Of a stretch of 37,942 nucleotides of DNA, positions 5,940 to 13,861 are shown piece after piece. The translations under genes and the position numbers were made by a program. The stretch is from the NCBI GenBank assembly GCA_018813905.1, contig JAHJAO010000071.1, positions 1-37,942 of the forward strand. The letters run 5' to 3'. The stretch's first letter is position 1. Every line of letters begins with the position of its first letter. The notes beneath the pieces were generated by a model. It was not told where the DNA came from. It worked only from the letters and a program-made list of their open reading frames with translations, and made no database searches. Source of the DNA: Candidatus Omnitrophota bacterium (GTDB lineage: Bacteria; Omnitrophota; Gorgyraeia; B26-G9).

Positions 5940-6206
5940 TGGACGAGAACCGACGGGTTTTAGGGAAAAAGATAGTTTTCTCTATCTCGACATTTTGGGA
6001 TCCTCATACTATTCTTAACATGTTATAAATAAATCAGTTAGGAATTATTGGCCGCAAAATTATGCGGAAGGCAGTTTTTCGGCAGGGGCTTTGCGAGAAT
6101 TTGTTTCAGTTATATTTGTATTATTATATATTATATGGTACCCTTTAATGATTTTTGTCTTTGGTCTTATTTTTTCATGAGGAATCATTGATACAAGGGG
6201 ATTATA
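5940..6206. promoter_or_regulatory. Upstream region of the exported glycosyltransferase gene, with promoter at 6116-6144
   Basis: The best promoter is TTGTAT (6116-6121), 17-bp spacer, TACCCT (6139-6144) with a TGG extension. The words around it, TATGGTACCCTTTAATG, recur almost exactly before the exported methyltransferase gene at 10294-10308. Upstream are a 10-bp palindrome TAACATGTTA (6016-6025) and a CCGCA/TGCGG stem near 6050. The leader is about 55 nt and ends with AAGGGG (6195-6200), 6 nt before the GTG start. Confidence 0.55.
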
Positions 6207-8351
6207 GTGAAAAATAAAATAATTACGGTTCTGCTTATCACCGCATTTTTGCCGTTATTTCCGGCCTGGGTTTATGGCGGTTCAGAACATGGCTTAAACA
6301 GTTTTATCTCACCGCGGGTTATGATTGAAAAGCAAGCACTGCAAAATTTGCTTTCGGGTAGCGATCAGGTAAAGTTTTCCGAAGAGCGGATTCAGGAACG
6401 TATTTTTCAGGAGGAACTCACCGCAAATCAGCCGCTCGCGATCGCTCGGAGATTAATCGATGGATTTCCTTCCAAAGCGGCGCATATTGTTTTGCATGAA
6501 ATCCCTGACGATGAGAAATGGAAGGTTTTGAAAAAAATGCCTGCGTCGCATATCGCGTTGATGCTTAATACGCTGGAGTACGCAGAGGCCGGCCGGATAT
6601 TGCAGCAGATGAAACCGTTGAAAGCAGGACTTGTTCTCAAGGCCATGGCTTCTGGGGATAATGTTTTTCAGAAACTTCTGCTGGCATTTCAATCGCTTTT
6701 ACTCAAAACTCCGGGGCCGCGGCAGATCGTGCATGCGACGATTGAGGAAGCGGAATTTTTCCGCTGCGGTGGACTTGCCGATATATTAAAGAATCTGCCG
6801 CGGGAAACAGCCGAACAGGGAGATATCCCGAGCGTTTTTATGCCGCTGTGGGCTGGGATTGATAAAGAAAATCTCAATTATGTAGGATTCTTCATGGTGC
6901 CCATGGAATCCAGCGAAGGGTATCGCGAGGAACGCATCGATTTGTTTTACACAGAGATCGGTGACCTTGTAAAATACCGGATCTATTTTGTTGAAAATCA
7001 TACATACTTCGATGTTGATAAAGAAGGCGTGTTTTCAGGCCGGATGATGGAGCGATTTATTGTGTTTGACAAGGCAGTGGTTGAAGCCGTGCGGTATCTG
7101 GATATGCGTCCTGATATTATCCATTGCCATGAATGGCATACAGGCCTTATTCCGGCATATTTAAAGGCATTTTATCAGGAACGCGGAATCGAGCAGTTCC
7201 GGAATACGATTTCAGTGTATTCATCGCATAATCCCACACTTGATTTTAAAGGCCCGGAGAATTCTTTTTATATGACCGGACTGGATAAAAGTCTTTTTCG
7301 TTTTGATGGCTTGGAGATCAATAATCAATGGTCATTTTCCAAAGCAGGTCTGATGTTTTCCAATATCAGCAATACCGTGAGCAGAAGCATGGCCGAGGAT
7401 GCTTGGACACAAGATTTTATCGGAACGATCAGGAATGATTTCAAAGGAACGTATAAATATCTAGCAGAGCAGGGCCGGTGGTTCGGGATCATAAACGGCG
7501 GGAATGAGCATTTTCGGGCAGAAATAAATACCGGGATCGCGGCAAATTTTGATGTTAACCATCTTGATGTGCGGATCAAAAATAAGATCGCCTTACAGAA
7601 AAACCTGGGCCTTGAGGTCAACGTGGATAAACCAGTGGTTGCGATCATCGGTCGTCTTACCGAACAAAAAGGATATGATCTGTTGCTGCCGATAATTATG
7701 GATATCCTGGAACGCGGCGGACAATTTGTTTCACTCGGCGAAGCAGGTAGGACGGATCCTTCAGGACAGCATCTGCATAACGAATTTAAAAAACTGATCC
7801 ATATGATCGATACGGACTCTCGTTATGAGCAGTACCGGAATCAGATCAGCATGAATTTTGTTTTTAGTCGTATATTTGCTGACGGTACGAACCTTGAAGC
7901 GCTTATCTGTAGTGGTGCGGATATCGTTATTCTGCCTTCAAAATTTGAGCCTTGTGGTCTAGTGCAAATGAATACCGCCGGCTGCGGCGGGGTTAGCGTT
8001 GTCCATAAGATACAAGGGTTGGCAGATACTGTCAAGCCTTACAATCGAAAAACAGGCACAGGGATGGGGTTTTTATTTAATAGTCATTCCGCTGATGCCG
8101 CGCGTCATGCGCTTTTTGAGGCTATGGATATTTTCCGTAATGACCGCGCGACATGGCGGCAGATACAGGAAAACAATATGAACGCTGATTTCAGCTGGGA
8201 TCCTGTTTTCTGGGAATATCGCAATCTGATCTATTCGCTAGCCCGGCCATCTGTTCCAGTGCTTGTTTTGGGCTTGAGCAAACTTTCCCAAGGACGGCAG
8301 GAATTGTGGCAGGGAAAAACAGTTGTTCTGCTGTCCCTGCAAGCCATTTAG
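6207..8351 (+). CDS. Exported MgtE-N-like / glycogen-synthase-type (GT5) glycosyltransferase fusion
   Basis: 714 residues, GTG start with AAGGGG six bases upstream. Residues 1-25 look like a signal peptide (K-N-K, hydrophobic run, V-Y-G-G). Residues about 70-155 resemble the MgtE N-terminal superhelical repeat domain. From about 175 it is GT5: C-G-G-L-A-D-I-L-K-N-L-P (nucleotide-sugar loop, with Arg where most have the ADP-glucose-binding Lys), P-D-I-I-H-C-H-E-W-H-T-G-L, I-I-G-R-L-T-E-Q-K-G-Y, and S-K-F-E-P-C-G-L with the conserved catalytic-region Glu. Family members transfer glucose from ADP- or UDP-glucose to alpha-1,4-glucan in the cytoplasm, so a signal peptide is odd. Just after it come S-P-R-V-M-I-E-K-Q-A-L-Q-N-L-L, shared with the protein at 10345. 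Plain GlgA is about 480 residues. Substrate and location are uncertain. Confidence 0.8.
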   Translation: MKNKIITVLLITAFLPLFPAWVYGGSEHGLNSFISPRVMIEKQALQNLLSGSDQVKFSEERIQERIFQEELTANQPLAIARRLIDGFPSKAAHIVLHEIPDDEKWKVLKKMPASHIALMLNTLEYAEAGRILQQMKPLKAGLVLKAMASGDNVFQKLLLAFQSLLLKTPGPRQIVHATIEEAEFFRCGGLADILKNLPRETAEQGDIPSVFMPLWAGIDKENLNYVGFFMVPMESSEGYREERIDLFYTEIGDLVKYRIYFVENHTYFDVDKEGVFSGRMMERFIVFDKAVVEAVRYLDMRPDIIHCHEWHTGLIPAYLKAFYQERGIEQFRNTISVYSSHNPTLDFKGPENSFYMTGLDKSLFRFDGLEINNQWSFSKAGLMFSNISNTVSRSMAEDAWTQDFIGTIRNDFKGTYKYLAEQGRWFGIINGGNEHFRAEINTGIAANFDVNHLDVRIKNKIALQKNLGLEVNVDKPVVAIIGRLTEQKGYDLLLPIIMDILERGGQFVSLGEAGRTDPSGQHLHNEFKKLIHMIDTDSRYEQYRNQISMNFVFSRIFADGTNLEALICSGADIVILPSKFEPCGLVQMNTAGCGGVSVVHKIQGLADTVKPYNRKTGTGMGFLFNSHSADAARHALFEAMDIFRNDRATWRQIQENNMNADFSWDPVFWEYRNLIYSLARPSVPVLVLGLSKLSQGRQELWQGKTVVLLSLQAI

Positions 8352-8573
8352 CACTTTTTGCCAGATACCCACCATTCAATAAAATAAACGCCTTCATTTC
8401 TATTCGCTCTACGCTGTTTTTTGTAAATAGTCGCCGTATTGCTCGCCTCTCGTTCTAGCGAGCAATACGCCTGCCTCGCCAAACTCTACAGTGGGGCGTT
8501 AGGAGAAAAACTTAAGGGTTTTCCCCAGGCAAAACGCGACCCAGACGGGGTACTAAAAATATTCTAAATTTAC
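8352..8573. other. Intergenic region with a perfect 12-bp hairpin
   Basis: No gene seen. A perfect inverted repeat of 12-bp arms (CGTATTGCTCGC at 8435-8446, complement at 8458-8469, 11-nt loop) lies in it. There is no T-run, so it is more likely a dispersed palindrome than a terminator. GC-rich, repeat-like sequence continues to about 8,510. Confidence 0.6.
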
Positions 8574-8602
8574 TTGACAAGCATGCTTAGTTAGTGTATA
8601 TT
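8574..8602 (+). promoter_or_regulatory. Strong promoter of the cold-shock genes
   Basis: TTGACA (8574-8579), exactly 17 bp, TATATT (8597-8602). The predicted start is about 8609, leaving a leader of about 115 nt before the start codon at 8725. That leader carries the attenuator-like structure at 8628-8673. Confidence 0.8.
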
Positions 8603-8627
8603 TGTTGCCGTAGTAAATAAGGTGATA

Positions 8628-8673
8628 AAAACTAGTGCCGTAAGGCAATGTAGTTTTGCCTTGCGGTTTTTTT
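8628..8673 (+). promoter_or_regulatory. Putative transcription attenuator in the cold-shock gene leader
   Basis: A terminator hairpin of 11-bp arms (8638-8648 with 8656-8666, one G-U pair, 7-nt loop) is followed by seven T residues (8667-8673), upstream of the cspA-type coding region. An alternative fold uses the same bases: AAAACTA (8628-8634) pairs with TAGTTTT (8651-8657), enclosing TGCC-GTAA-GGCA with a GNRA-type loop. The two folds are mutually exclusive, the arrangement expected of an attenuator or thermosensor. A simpler reading is a roughly 65-nt small RNA ending here. No known riboswitch class is recognised. Confidence 0.65.
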
Positions 8674-8724
8674 GTCTACTCCATTGTTTACTATAGTTTA
8701 AAAGAAGAGGAGGTGTAGTGAATA

Positions 8725-8925
8725 ATGGCAAAAGGAACGGTTAAGTGGTTCAGTAACCAAAAAGGTTACGGATTTATAGCTTATGATGATGGTGAAGACG
8801 TGTTTGTGCATCATAGTGAAATTCAGGGTGACGGCTATAAGTCTATGGAAGAAGGCCAGGCTGTTGAATTTGAGATCAAAGAAGGTCGCAAAGGAAAACA
8901 GGCCGCTAAAGTAACGAAAGTGTAA
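8725..8925 (+). CDS. Cold-shock domain protein, CspA family
   Basis: 66 residues, standard CspA length, preceded by GAGGAGG (8708-8714). Both nucleic-acid-binding motifs are present: K-G-Y-G-F-I (RNP1) and D-V-F-V-H-H (RNP2), after the typical start M-A-K-G-T-V-K-W-F. It is a five-stranded OB fold that binds single-stranded RNA/DNA and melts mRNA structure, chiefly at low temperature or during growth-phase change. It heads a two-gene set with a second cold-shock domain protein 63 bp downstream. Expression is likely controlled by the attenuator-like leader. Confidence 0.95.
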   Translation: MAKGTVKWFSNQKGYGFIAYDDGEDVFVHHSEIQGDGYKSMEEGQAVEFEIKEGRKGKQAAKVTKV

Positions 8926-8936
8926 AAAAACAATTA

Positions 8937-8968
8937 GGCCCGGGCATTTATGCTTGGGTCTTATTTTT
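8937..8968 (+). terminator. Intrinsic terminator between the two cold-shock genes
   Basis: Eleven-bp stem with G-U pairs (GGCCCGGGCAT, 8937-8947, with ATGCTTGGGTC, 8950-8960) and a 2-nt nominal loop, followed by TTATTTTT. The weak loop and G-U pairs suggest partial termination, so the second gene may be read through at a lower level. Confidence 0.6.
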
Positions 8969-8988
8969 CACAGAAAGGAAGGCATATT

Positions 8989-9195
8989 ATGCATACGGGA
9001 AAAATAAAAAAGTTAGTTCGCGACCGCGGGTTTGGGTTTATCAGCGATACTGACGGACGAGAAATATTTTTTCATCAGAGCAGCTTGGTTGGTGTCGCGT
9101 TTGACGCGTTAACCGGGACGGAAGATGTGGAGTTTGAAGTAGAACAATCTCCGAAGGGTCCGCGCGCGGTTAATGTGAGCTTAGTAAGCGCATAA
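8989..9195 (+). CDS. Second cold-shock domain protein
   Basis: 68 residues from the ATG at 8989, with AAAGGAAGG (8974-8982) about 6 nt before it; a start 13 codons earlier lies inside the preceding terminator hairpin and is rejected. The RNP motifs are G-F-G-F-I and E-I-F-F-H-Q; the beginning M-H-T-G-K-I-K-K-L differs from classical CspA (K-G-x-V-K-W-F), so Trp and the first Phe of strand 1 are absent. This places it with divergent cold-shock-domain proteins of uncertain RNA preference. A hairpin with perfect arms ATATCCGA/TCGGATAT (9195-9218) begins at the last base of the stop codon. Confidence 0.88.
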   Translation: MHTGKIKKLVRDRGFGFISDTDGREIFFHQSSLVGVAFDALTGTEDVEFEVEQSPKGPRAVNVSLVSA

Positions 9196-9227
9196 TATCC
9201 GAAAACAGTATCGGATATAAACGAATA

Positions 9228-9263
9228 AAACAGTCCCCCGAGTAAAGCGGGGGCTGTTTTTTT
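9228..9263 (+). terminator. Intrinsic terminator after the cold-shock genes
   Basis: GC-rich stem AAACAG-CCCCCG with CGGGGG-CTGTTT (one bulged T in the left arm, short loop), followed by seven or more T residues. Strong Rho-independent signal closing the cold-shock unit. Confidence 0.88.
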
Positions 9264-9288
9264 ATTTAAGGCGGGGATAATCCTGCGC

Positions 9289-9317
9289 TTGCATACAGGC
9301 GGAAATTAGTTTAGAAT
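9289..9317 (+). promoter_or_regulatory. Promoter of the M48 protease gene, predicted leaderless start
   Basis: TTGCAT (9289-9294), 17-bp spacer, TAGAAT (9312-9317). The predicted transcription start is about 9324, two bases before the ATG at 9326. No Shine-Dalgarno sequence lies before the start. Confidence 0.65.
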
Positions 9318-9325
9318 AATCTATC

Positions 9326-10159
9326 ATGAATTTGGAAAAAAAAGTTTTTGCTTGGATCTTATCCTGCCTGATTCTTTGTTTAGCTTCCGGCTGTGCGACC
9401 GTTCCTTTTACCGGGCGCAAACAGCTGGTATTGATACCCTATATTGAGTTGCGCACTCTAAGTTATGATAACTACCGCAAAATCATGAGCAAAGTTAAAC
9501 TATGTCCAGATGAACAAAAAGCCGGACTCGTGCGGGATGTGGGCCGCAATATTTCTTACGCGGCGGAGAAGTTTTTGTACGAAGCGGGAAAAGGGGATCT
9601 TGTGCATCAATTTGACTGGGAATTCACCCTAATCGAAGACGATAACACCGTAAACGCTTTTGCTTTGCCCGGCGGCAAAGTTGCGGTTTATACCGGGATT
9701 TTAGAATACACACAGGATGAAGCCGGCTTGGCGGTCGTCATCGGCCATGAAATCGCGCATGTCATTGCCAACCATGGAGGCGAGCGGTTAAGCCAAATGA
9801 TGCTTGCTCAATTCGGGCACAGCCAGCTGGCGATGGCTTTGAAAACCAAACCCGATACCACGCAGCAGTTTTGGATGCTGGCTTATGGACTAGGGATGAA
9901 TTTAGGAGCAATTCTGCCTTACAGCCGCCTGCATGAGAAAGAAGCGGACAGGATCGGATTGATAATCATGGCCCGGGCCGGGTATGACCCAAATCGCGCC
10001 GTCACTTTTTGGCAGAAGATGAAGGAGCAGAGTAAAGGGGGAAGAAATATGCCTGAATTTCTCTCTACGCATCCTGCTCCGGATACACGCATCGAGGAAA
10101 TCCGGACGGCTATACCGGAAGCCATGCAGTATTATGGAATGGATAAGGAGAATTATTAG
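9326..10159 (+). CDS. M48-family zinc metalloprotease, lipoprotein
   Basis: 277 residues. The N-terminus is a lipoprotein signal peptide with lipobox L-A-S-G-C (Cys at about 23). The zinc protease signature H-E-I-A-H covers residues 141-145, with the third ligand most likely Glu204 in H-E-K-E-A-D. The C-terminal F-L-S-T-H-P-A-P-D-T-R-I-E-E-I block is typical of the LoiP/YcaL-like envelope M48 proteases. It probably acts on the periplasmic side of the inner or outer membrane, degrading misfolded envelope proteins. It lies alone between a terminator and the promoter of the next gene. Confidence 0.92.
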   Translation: MNLEKKVFAWILSCLILCLASGCATVPFTGRKQLVLIPYIELRTLSYDNYRKIMSKVKLCPDEQKAGLVRDVGRNISYAAEKFLYEAGKGDLVHQFDWEFTLIEDDNTVNAFALPGGKVAVYTGILEYTQDEAGLAVVIGHEIAHVIANHGGERLSQMMLAQFGHSQLAMALKTKPDTTQQFWMLAYGLGMNLGAILPYSRLHEKEADRIGLIIMARAGYDPNRAVTFWQKMKEQSKGGRNMPEFLSTHPAPDTRIEEIRTAIPEAMQYYGMDKENY

Positions 10160-10344
10160 GGAAAGTTTTTTAAGCCAAAAAAGGGTTGAATTAGAGATTT
10201 TTTCCGCTAGATTTTAATTTATAACATATTATTTATCAATGTGTTATATTCAACAGTCTTGCCCCCGCATTCATTTGCAATAGTATGTAAATTATGGTAC
10301 ACTTTTATGCCTTTTTTACATCTTAAAAATCTATAGGGAGGGTT
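10160..10344 (+). promoter_or_regulatory. Promoter region of the exported methyltransferase gene
   Basis: TTGCAA (10275-10280), 17-bp spacer, TACACT (10298-10303) with a TGG extension. The block TATGGTACACTTTTATG around the -10 (10292-10308) repeats that upstream of the glycosyltransferase gene with two differences. An inverted repeat ATAACA/TGTTAT (10221-10226, 10242-10247) sits upstream. The leader ends in AGGGAGG (10335-10341) close to the GTG start. Confidence 0.6.
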
Positions 10345-11619
10345 GTGTTTAAAAGATCAATTTTTAAAATAGTTATATTTATTCTCATTCAAGCAATCTT
10401 GCTATCTGGGGTAGTTTGGGCCGGACAGTTTGACATGCTTTCGCCAAGTTTAAACATAGACAAGATACAGCTTAAAAACATTTTGGCATTAACGGTTCAG
10501 GATAAACTTTATTCAGAGATTATAAATTTGAAAGATGTAAAAGAAATAGACGTTAGTTGGCTTTTGGAAAATTTCAGGAAAGCTCTCATTAAGCATATTT
10601 TGAATAGAGGGGGTTCCGAAGAAAAACTAAGTAGAAATTTAGAACAAATCAATATGCAATTATATGATTTTGTCGATGAACATAACGATATGGAACAAAG
10701 AAAGTGGGGTGCGTCAGTAAGGAAGCTATATGGAAAGATATTTGCCGATGGCGATTCTCTTGGTGATGACGAACACATGACACTTTTGACAAAGTTGTTG
10801 CGCAAATCAAGATTTTCTAATATCGCGATGCCTTTGTCTTTAAAGCAAAACATTATTAAAAATAGAACTAAGTTGAATGAGACCCTAATATCGGAAATTA
10901 TAACTGGTAGGGTAGGAGTTGTTACTATTAAAAGCTTAAAAGATATGCTTGAGTTAAGTCTTGAGGAGGAGAAGTATCTATGGAAGATTTTCCACAGGAC
11001 AGAGACCGGGTTTTCTAATAGAAATTTAGAAGATATGAAGAGAGATTGTAAGCAGACGTTCGATCATATTGATCAAGCTATCGGTAATTGGAACAAGCCA
11101 GAAAAGTTAAAAGTTTTAGATTTGGGTTGCGGACCAAGGGGGGCAACAATCAAAGATATCAAAAAAAAGTATGGCCAGAAGATAGATGCTTTTGGGATAA
11201 ATCTGGTGTTATCTGATGCTGCCGGATCAGATTTAGGGAAGAGGGGTAAAGACGCGACGTATGTTAATTTAAAAGAGGGGGATGCAAAAAACATGCCTTT
11301 TCCAGATGGTTATTTTGATTTGATCTATGAAATTGGCTTAACAGAATATCATCTAGGCAACGATGAATTTGAAGAGATAATTGCAGAGATAGTACGGGTA
11401 CTTAGCCCCGGCGGAAAATGTATTATTAGTTGGGTGTATCAAGACTGGATAATTGAACGAATTGATGGGGTATTGCAAAGCACCCAAGCTGGTCTTCAAT
11501 GCAGGCTTCATAAAGACAGGCTTACAGTAACTATTGAAAAACGAGATACCAGCTTAAATCGATTAATGCATTTAGTAAATGGACAGCAGCAAATATTGCC
11601 CATTGAAACGGCAATTTAA
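10345..11619 (+). CDS. Exported protein with a class I SAM-dependent methyltransferase domain
   Basis: 424 residues, GTG start. Residues 1-27 form a signal peptide (F-K-R-S-I-F-K, hydrophobic run, V-V-W-A-G). The mature N-terminus has L-S-P-S-L-N-I-D-K-I-Q-L-K-N-I-L, the motif also found in the exported glycosyltransferase at 6207. Residues about 55-245 are helical and match nothing I recognise. The methyltransferase domain starts at about 250: V-L-D-L-G-C-G-P-R-G (motif I), G-D-A-K-N-M-P-F-P-D-G-Y-F-D-L-I (motifs II-III) and V-L-S-P-G-G-K-C-I-I-S-W. SAM is cytoplasmic, so secretion of such an enzyme is puzzling; the hydrophobic segment may anchor rather than export it. The substrate is unknown. 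Confidence 0.78.
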   Translation: MFKRSIFKIVIFILIQAILLSGVVWAGQFDMLSPSLNIDKIQLKNILALTVQDKLYSEIINLKDVKEIDVSWLLENFRKALIKHILNRGGSEEKLSRNLEQINMQLYDFVDEHNDMEQRKWGASVRKLYGKIFADGDSLGDDEHMTLLTKLLRKSRFSNIAMPLSLKQNIIKNRTKLNETLISEIITGRVGVVTIKSLKDMLELSLEEEKYLWKIFHRTETGFSNRNLEDMKRDCKQTFDHIDQAIGNWNKPEKLKVLDLGCGPRGATIKDIKKKYGQKIDAFGINLVLSDAAGSDLGKRGKDATYVNLKEGDAKNMPFPDGYFDLIYEIGLTEYHLGNDEFEEIIAEIVRVLSPGGKCIISWVYQDWIIERIDGVLQSTQAGLQCRLHKDRLTVTIEKRDTSLNRLMHLVNGQQQILPIETAI

Positions 11620-11678
11620 TGCTGCTTTTATCAGAAGCAACCTTTCAGAATGGCTTTTTAGGGCGTCCAACCTTTTTA

Positions 11679-11707
11679 GTGAAAATTTTAGCACATTGTG
11701 TTAAAAT
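11679..11707 (+). promoter_or_regulatory. Possible promoter of glnS with a very short leader
   Basis: TAAAAT (11702-11707) with an upstream GTGAAA (11679-11684) 17 bp away. The predicted start is about 11714, giving a leader of about five bases before the ATG at 11719. No Shine-Dalgarno sequence is seen, in line with the leaderless pattern elsewhere in the window. Confidence 0.45.
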
Positions 11708-11718
11708 AACTTTTTGTT

Positions 11719-13443
11719 ATGGAGAAAAAACAAACCAATTTCATACGCGAGATTATTGATACAGATATAGAGAATAACAAAAATGACGGACGTGTACATA
11801 CCCGTTTTCCTCCGGAGCCCAACGGCTATCTCCATATCGGCCACGCCAAAGCCATTTGCCTCAATTTCGGTATTGCCGCGGATTATAACGGCTTATATAA
11901 CCTGCGGTTTGACGATACCAATCCCTGCAAGGAAGAAGTAGAGTATGTCGAATCAATAAAACAGGATGTTAAGTGGCTCGGATTTGACTGGGGGGAAAGA
12001 GAATACTACGCTTCGGATTATTTCGAGAAATTGTACGAATACGCCGTAGAGCTAATCAAACGCGGCAAAGCTTATGTTGATGATTTAACTGCGGAACAGA
12101 TTCGTTCCTATCGCGGAACATTAACTCGCCCCGGCAAAAACAGCCCCTTTCGGGAAAGAGGAGTAGAAGAGAATCTCGCTTTATTTTCGCGCATGAGAAA
12201 CGGCGAGTTTAAAGACGGAGAACGGGTGTTGCGGGCAAAAATTAATATGGCCTCGCCGAATTTAAATATGCGCGACCCGGTTATCTACCGGATAATGCAT
12301 GCTGCGCACCACAAGACTAAAGATAAATGGTGCATTTACCCGATGTATGATTTTGCGCACGGGTTGTGCGATTCCATAGAAGGGATTACGCATTCTATTT
12401 GTACGTTAGAATTCGAAAATCACCGTCCTCTCTATGATTGGTTTCTTGAACAGTTGGATGTCTATCGTCCGCGTCAGATAGAATTTGCCCGGTTAAATCT
12501 ATCCTATACCGTAATGAGTAAACGAAAACTGCTTGAATTGGTCGAAGGCGGGAATGTCTTCGGATGGGATGACCCCCGCATGCCTACTCTTTCCGGCCTG
12601 CGGCGCCGGGGATATACCCCGGATTCTATACGTAAATTTTGCGAACGTATCGGCGTGGCAAAATATAACAGTACAATCGACATCTCGATTTTAGAACAGT
12701 CTATCCGGGAGGAGCTGAACAAGACAACTATGCGAACAATGGCGGTGTTGCGTCCTCTAAAAGTCATAATTGACAACTATCCGGAAGATAAGGAAGAGGA
12801 ATTTGAAGCCGTGAATAATCCCGAAGATGAAAGCATGGGAACAAGGAAAGTGCCTTTTTCGCGGGAGTTGTATATTGAATATGATGATTTTCGGGAAGTG
12901 CCGCCGAAAAAATTTTATCGCTTAAGCCCTGGAAAGGAAGTAAGACTGCGCTACGCTTATTTTATTACCTGTACTAAAGTAGTTAAGGACGAAAAAACAG
13001 GCGATATTTTAGAATTGCATTGTACTTATGATCCCGCTACCCGCGGCGGAGATGCGCCGGACGGGCGCAAGGTTAAAGCTACGTTACACTGGGTGTGTGC
13101 AAAGCGCGCAAAGCGCGCCCAAGTGCGTTTATACGAACATTTATTTACCCGGGAAAATCCAGTTGGCAACGATGAAGAGGAAAAGGATTTTAAAGATTTT
13201 CTTAATCCCGCGTCTTTAAAGACGATCCACGATTGCTGTATTGAGCCGGCGCTGATAAACGCTAACCCTTTTGAGCGGTTTCAGTTTGAGCGGTTAGGAT
13301 ATTTCTGCGTGGACGGGAAAGATACGAAAAAAGGCCGGCCTGTTTTTAACCGTATCGTTAGTCTGCGGGATAGTTGGGCAAAAATCGAACAAACGCAAAA
13401 AAACCGCGGTTTGAATAAAAAAAACAAAAATTGTTTTTCTTGA
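11719..13443 (+). CDS. glnS: Glutaminyl-tRNA synthetase
   Basis: 574 residues, slightly longer than the E. coli enzyme. Class I synthetase signatures: [14 protein letters not shown] (HIGH at 39-42) and V-M-S-K-R (KMSKS equivalent at 265-269). Other GlnRS-specific blocks include [24 protein letters not shown] and [12 protein letters not shown]. It charges tRNA-Gln with glutamine in the cytoplasm, so this organism does not rely only on the GatCAB transamidation route. The last 15 residues are a low-complexity Lys/Asn tail. The downstream gene's promoter begins over its stop codon. Confidence 0.97.
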   Translation: MEKKQTNFIREIIDTDIENNKNDGRVHTRFPPEPNGYLHIGHAKAICLNFGIAADYNGLYNLRFDDTNPCKEEVEYVESIKQDVKWLGFDWGEREYYASDYFEKLYEYAVELIKRGKAYVDDLTAEQIRSYRGTLTRPGKNSPFRERGVEENLALFSRMRNGEFKDGERVLRAKINMASPNLNMRDPVIYRIMHAAHHKTKDKWCIYPMYDFAHGLCDSIEGITHSICTLEFENHRPLYDWFLEQLDVYRPRQIEFARLNLSYTVMSKRKLLELVEGGNVFGWDDPRMPTLSGLRRRGYTPDSIRKFCERIGVAKYNSTIDISILEQSIREELNKTTMRTMAVLRPLKVIIDNYPEDKEEEFEAVNNPEDESMGTRKVPFSRELYIEYDDFREVPPKKFYRLSPGKEVRLRYAYFITCTKVVKDEKTGDILELHCTYDPATRGGDAPDGRKVKATLHWVCAKRAKRAQVRLYEHLFTRENPVGNDEEEKDFKDFLNPASLKTIHDCCIEPALINANPFERFQFERLGYFCVDGKDTKKGRPVFNRIVSLRDSWAKIEQTQKNRGLNKKNKNCFS

Positions 13444-13469
13444 CACGGTATTATCTTCGGGATTAGAAT
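13440..13469 (+). promoter_or_regulatory. Promoter of the EF-Tu-domain-2-like gene
   Basis: TTGACA (13440-13445), 18-bp spacer, TAGAAT (13464-13469). The -35 overlaps the glnS stop codon. The predicted start near 13476 gives a leader of about 90 nt. Confidence 0.65.
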
Positions 13470-13566
13470 CAAATTGTGCGTAACCTGTCCATCCGATAGA
13501 AGTTTGTTTAGTTATGCGGTAGGGCTGTTGGTTCATGTCTTTAAAAAAGAGGGGAGGGGACCGGCC

Positions 13567-13824
13567 ATGGCCGAAGAAAAACAAATTGGCAGGATTGTCC
13601 ACTATTTTGGCAAAATCAGTGTGGGTATTATTGGGCTTACCGATACGCTTAAAGCCGGAGATACAATCCATATAAAAGGGCACAGCGAAGATTTTACGCA
13701 GACTATCGAATCTATGCAGATTGAACACGCTATCGTGAATGAAGCAAAAGCAGGCGATGATGTCGGCATAAAAGTCGAGCATCAGGTGCATGTTAATGAT
13801 GTCGTTTACAAGGTAATCGCCTGA
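13567..13824 (+). CDS. Stand-alone EF-Tu domain 2-like protein
   Basis: 85 residues from the ATG at 13567, chosen because GAGGGGAGGGG (about 13549-13559) sits 7 nt upstream; an in-frame GTG 31 codons earlier adds unrelated sequence. The protein has the beta-barrel pattern of translation-factor domain 2: I-G-R-I-V-H-Y-F-G-K-I-S-V-G, L-K-A-G-D-T-I-H-I-K-G, S-M-Q-I-E-H, and A-K-A-G-D-D-V-G-I-K. There is no GTPase domain. Similar stand-alone proteins are often annotated translation elongation factor-like; their function is not established. Residues are mostly small and charged, as expected for a soluble cytoplasmic protein. Confidence 0.75.
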   Translation: MAEEKQIGRIVHYFGKISVGIIGLTDTLKAGDTIHIKGHSEDFTQTIESMQIEHAIVNEAKAGDDVGIKVEHQVHVNDVVYKVIA

Positions 13825-13861
13825 AACTTTTCTGCGCCAAGGAACAAAGATCGGTTAAGCA

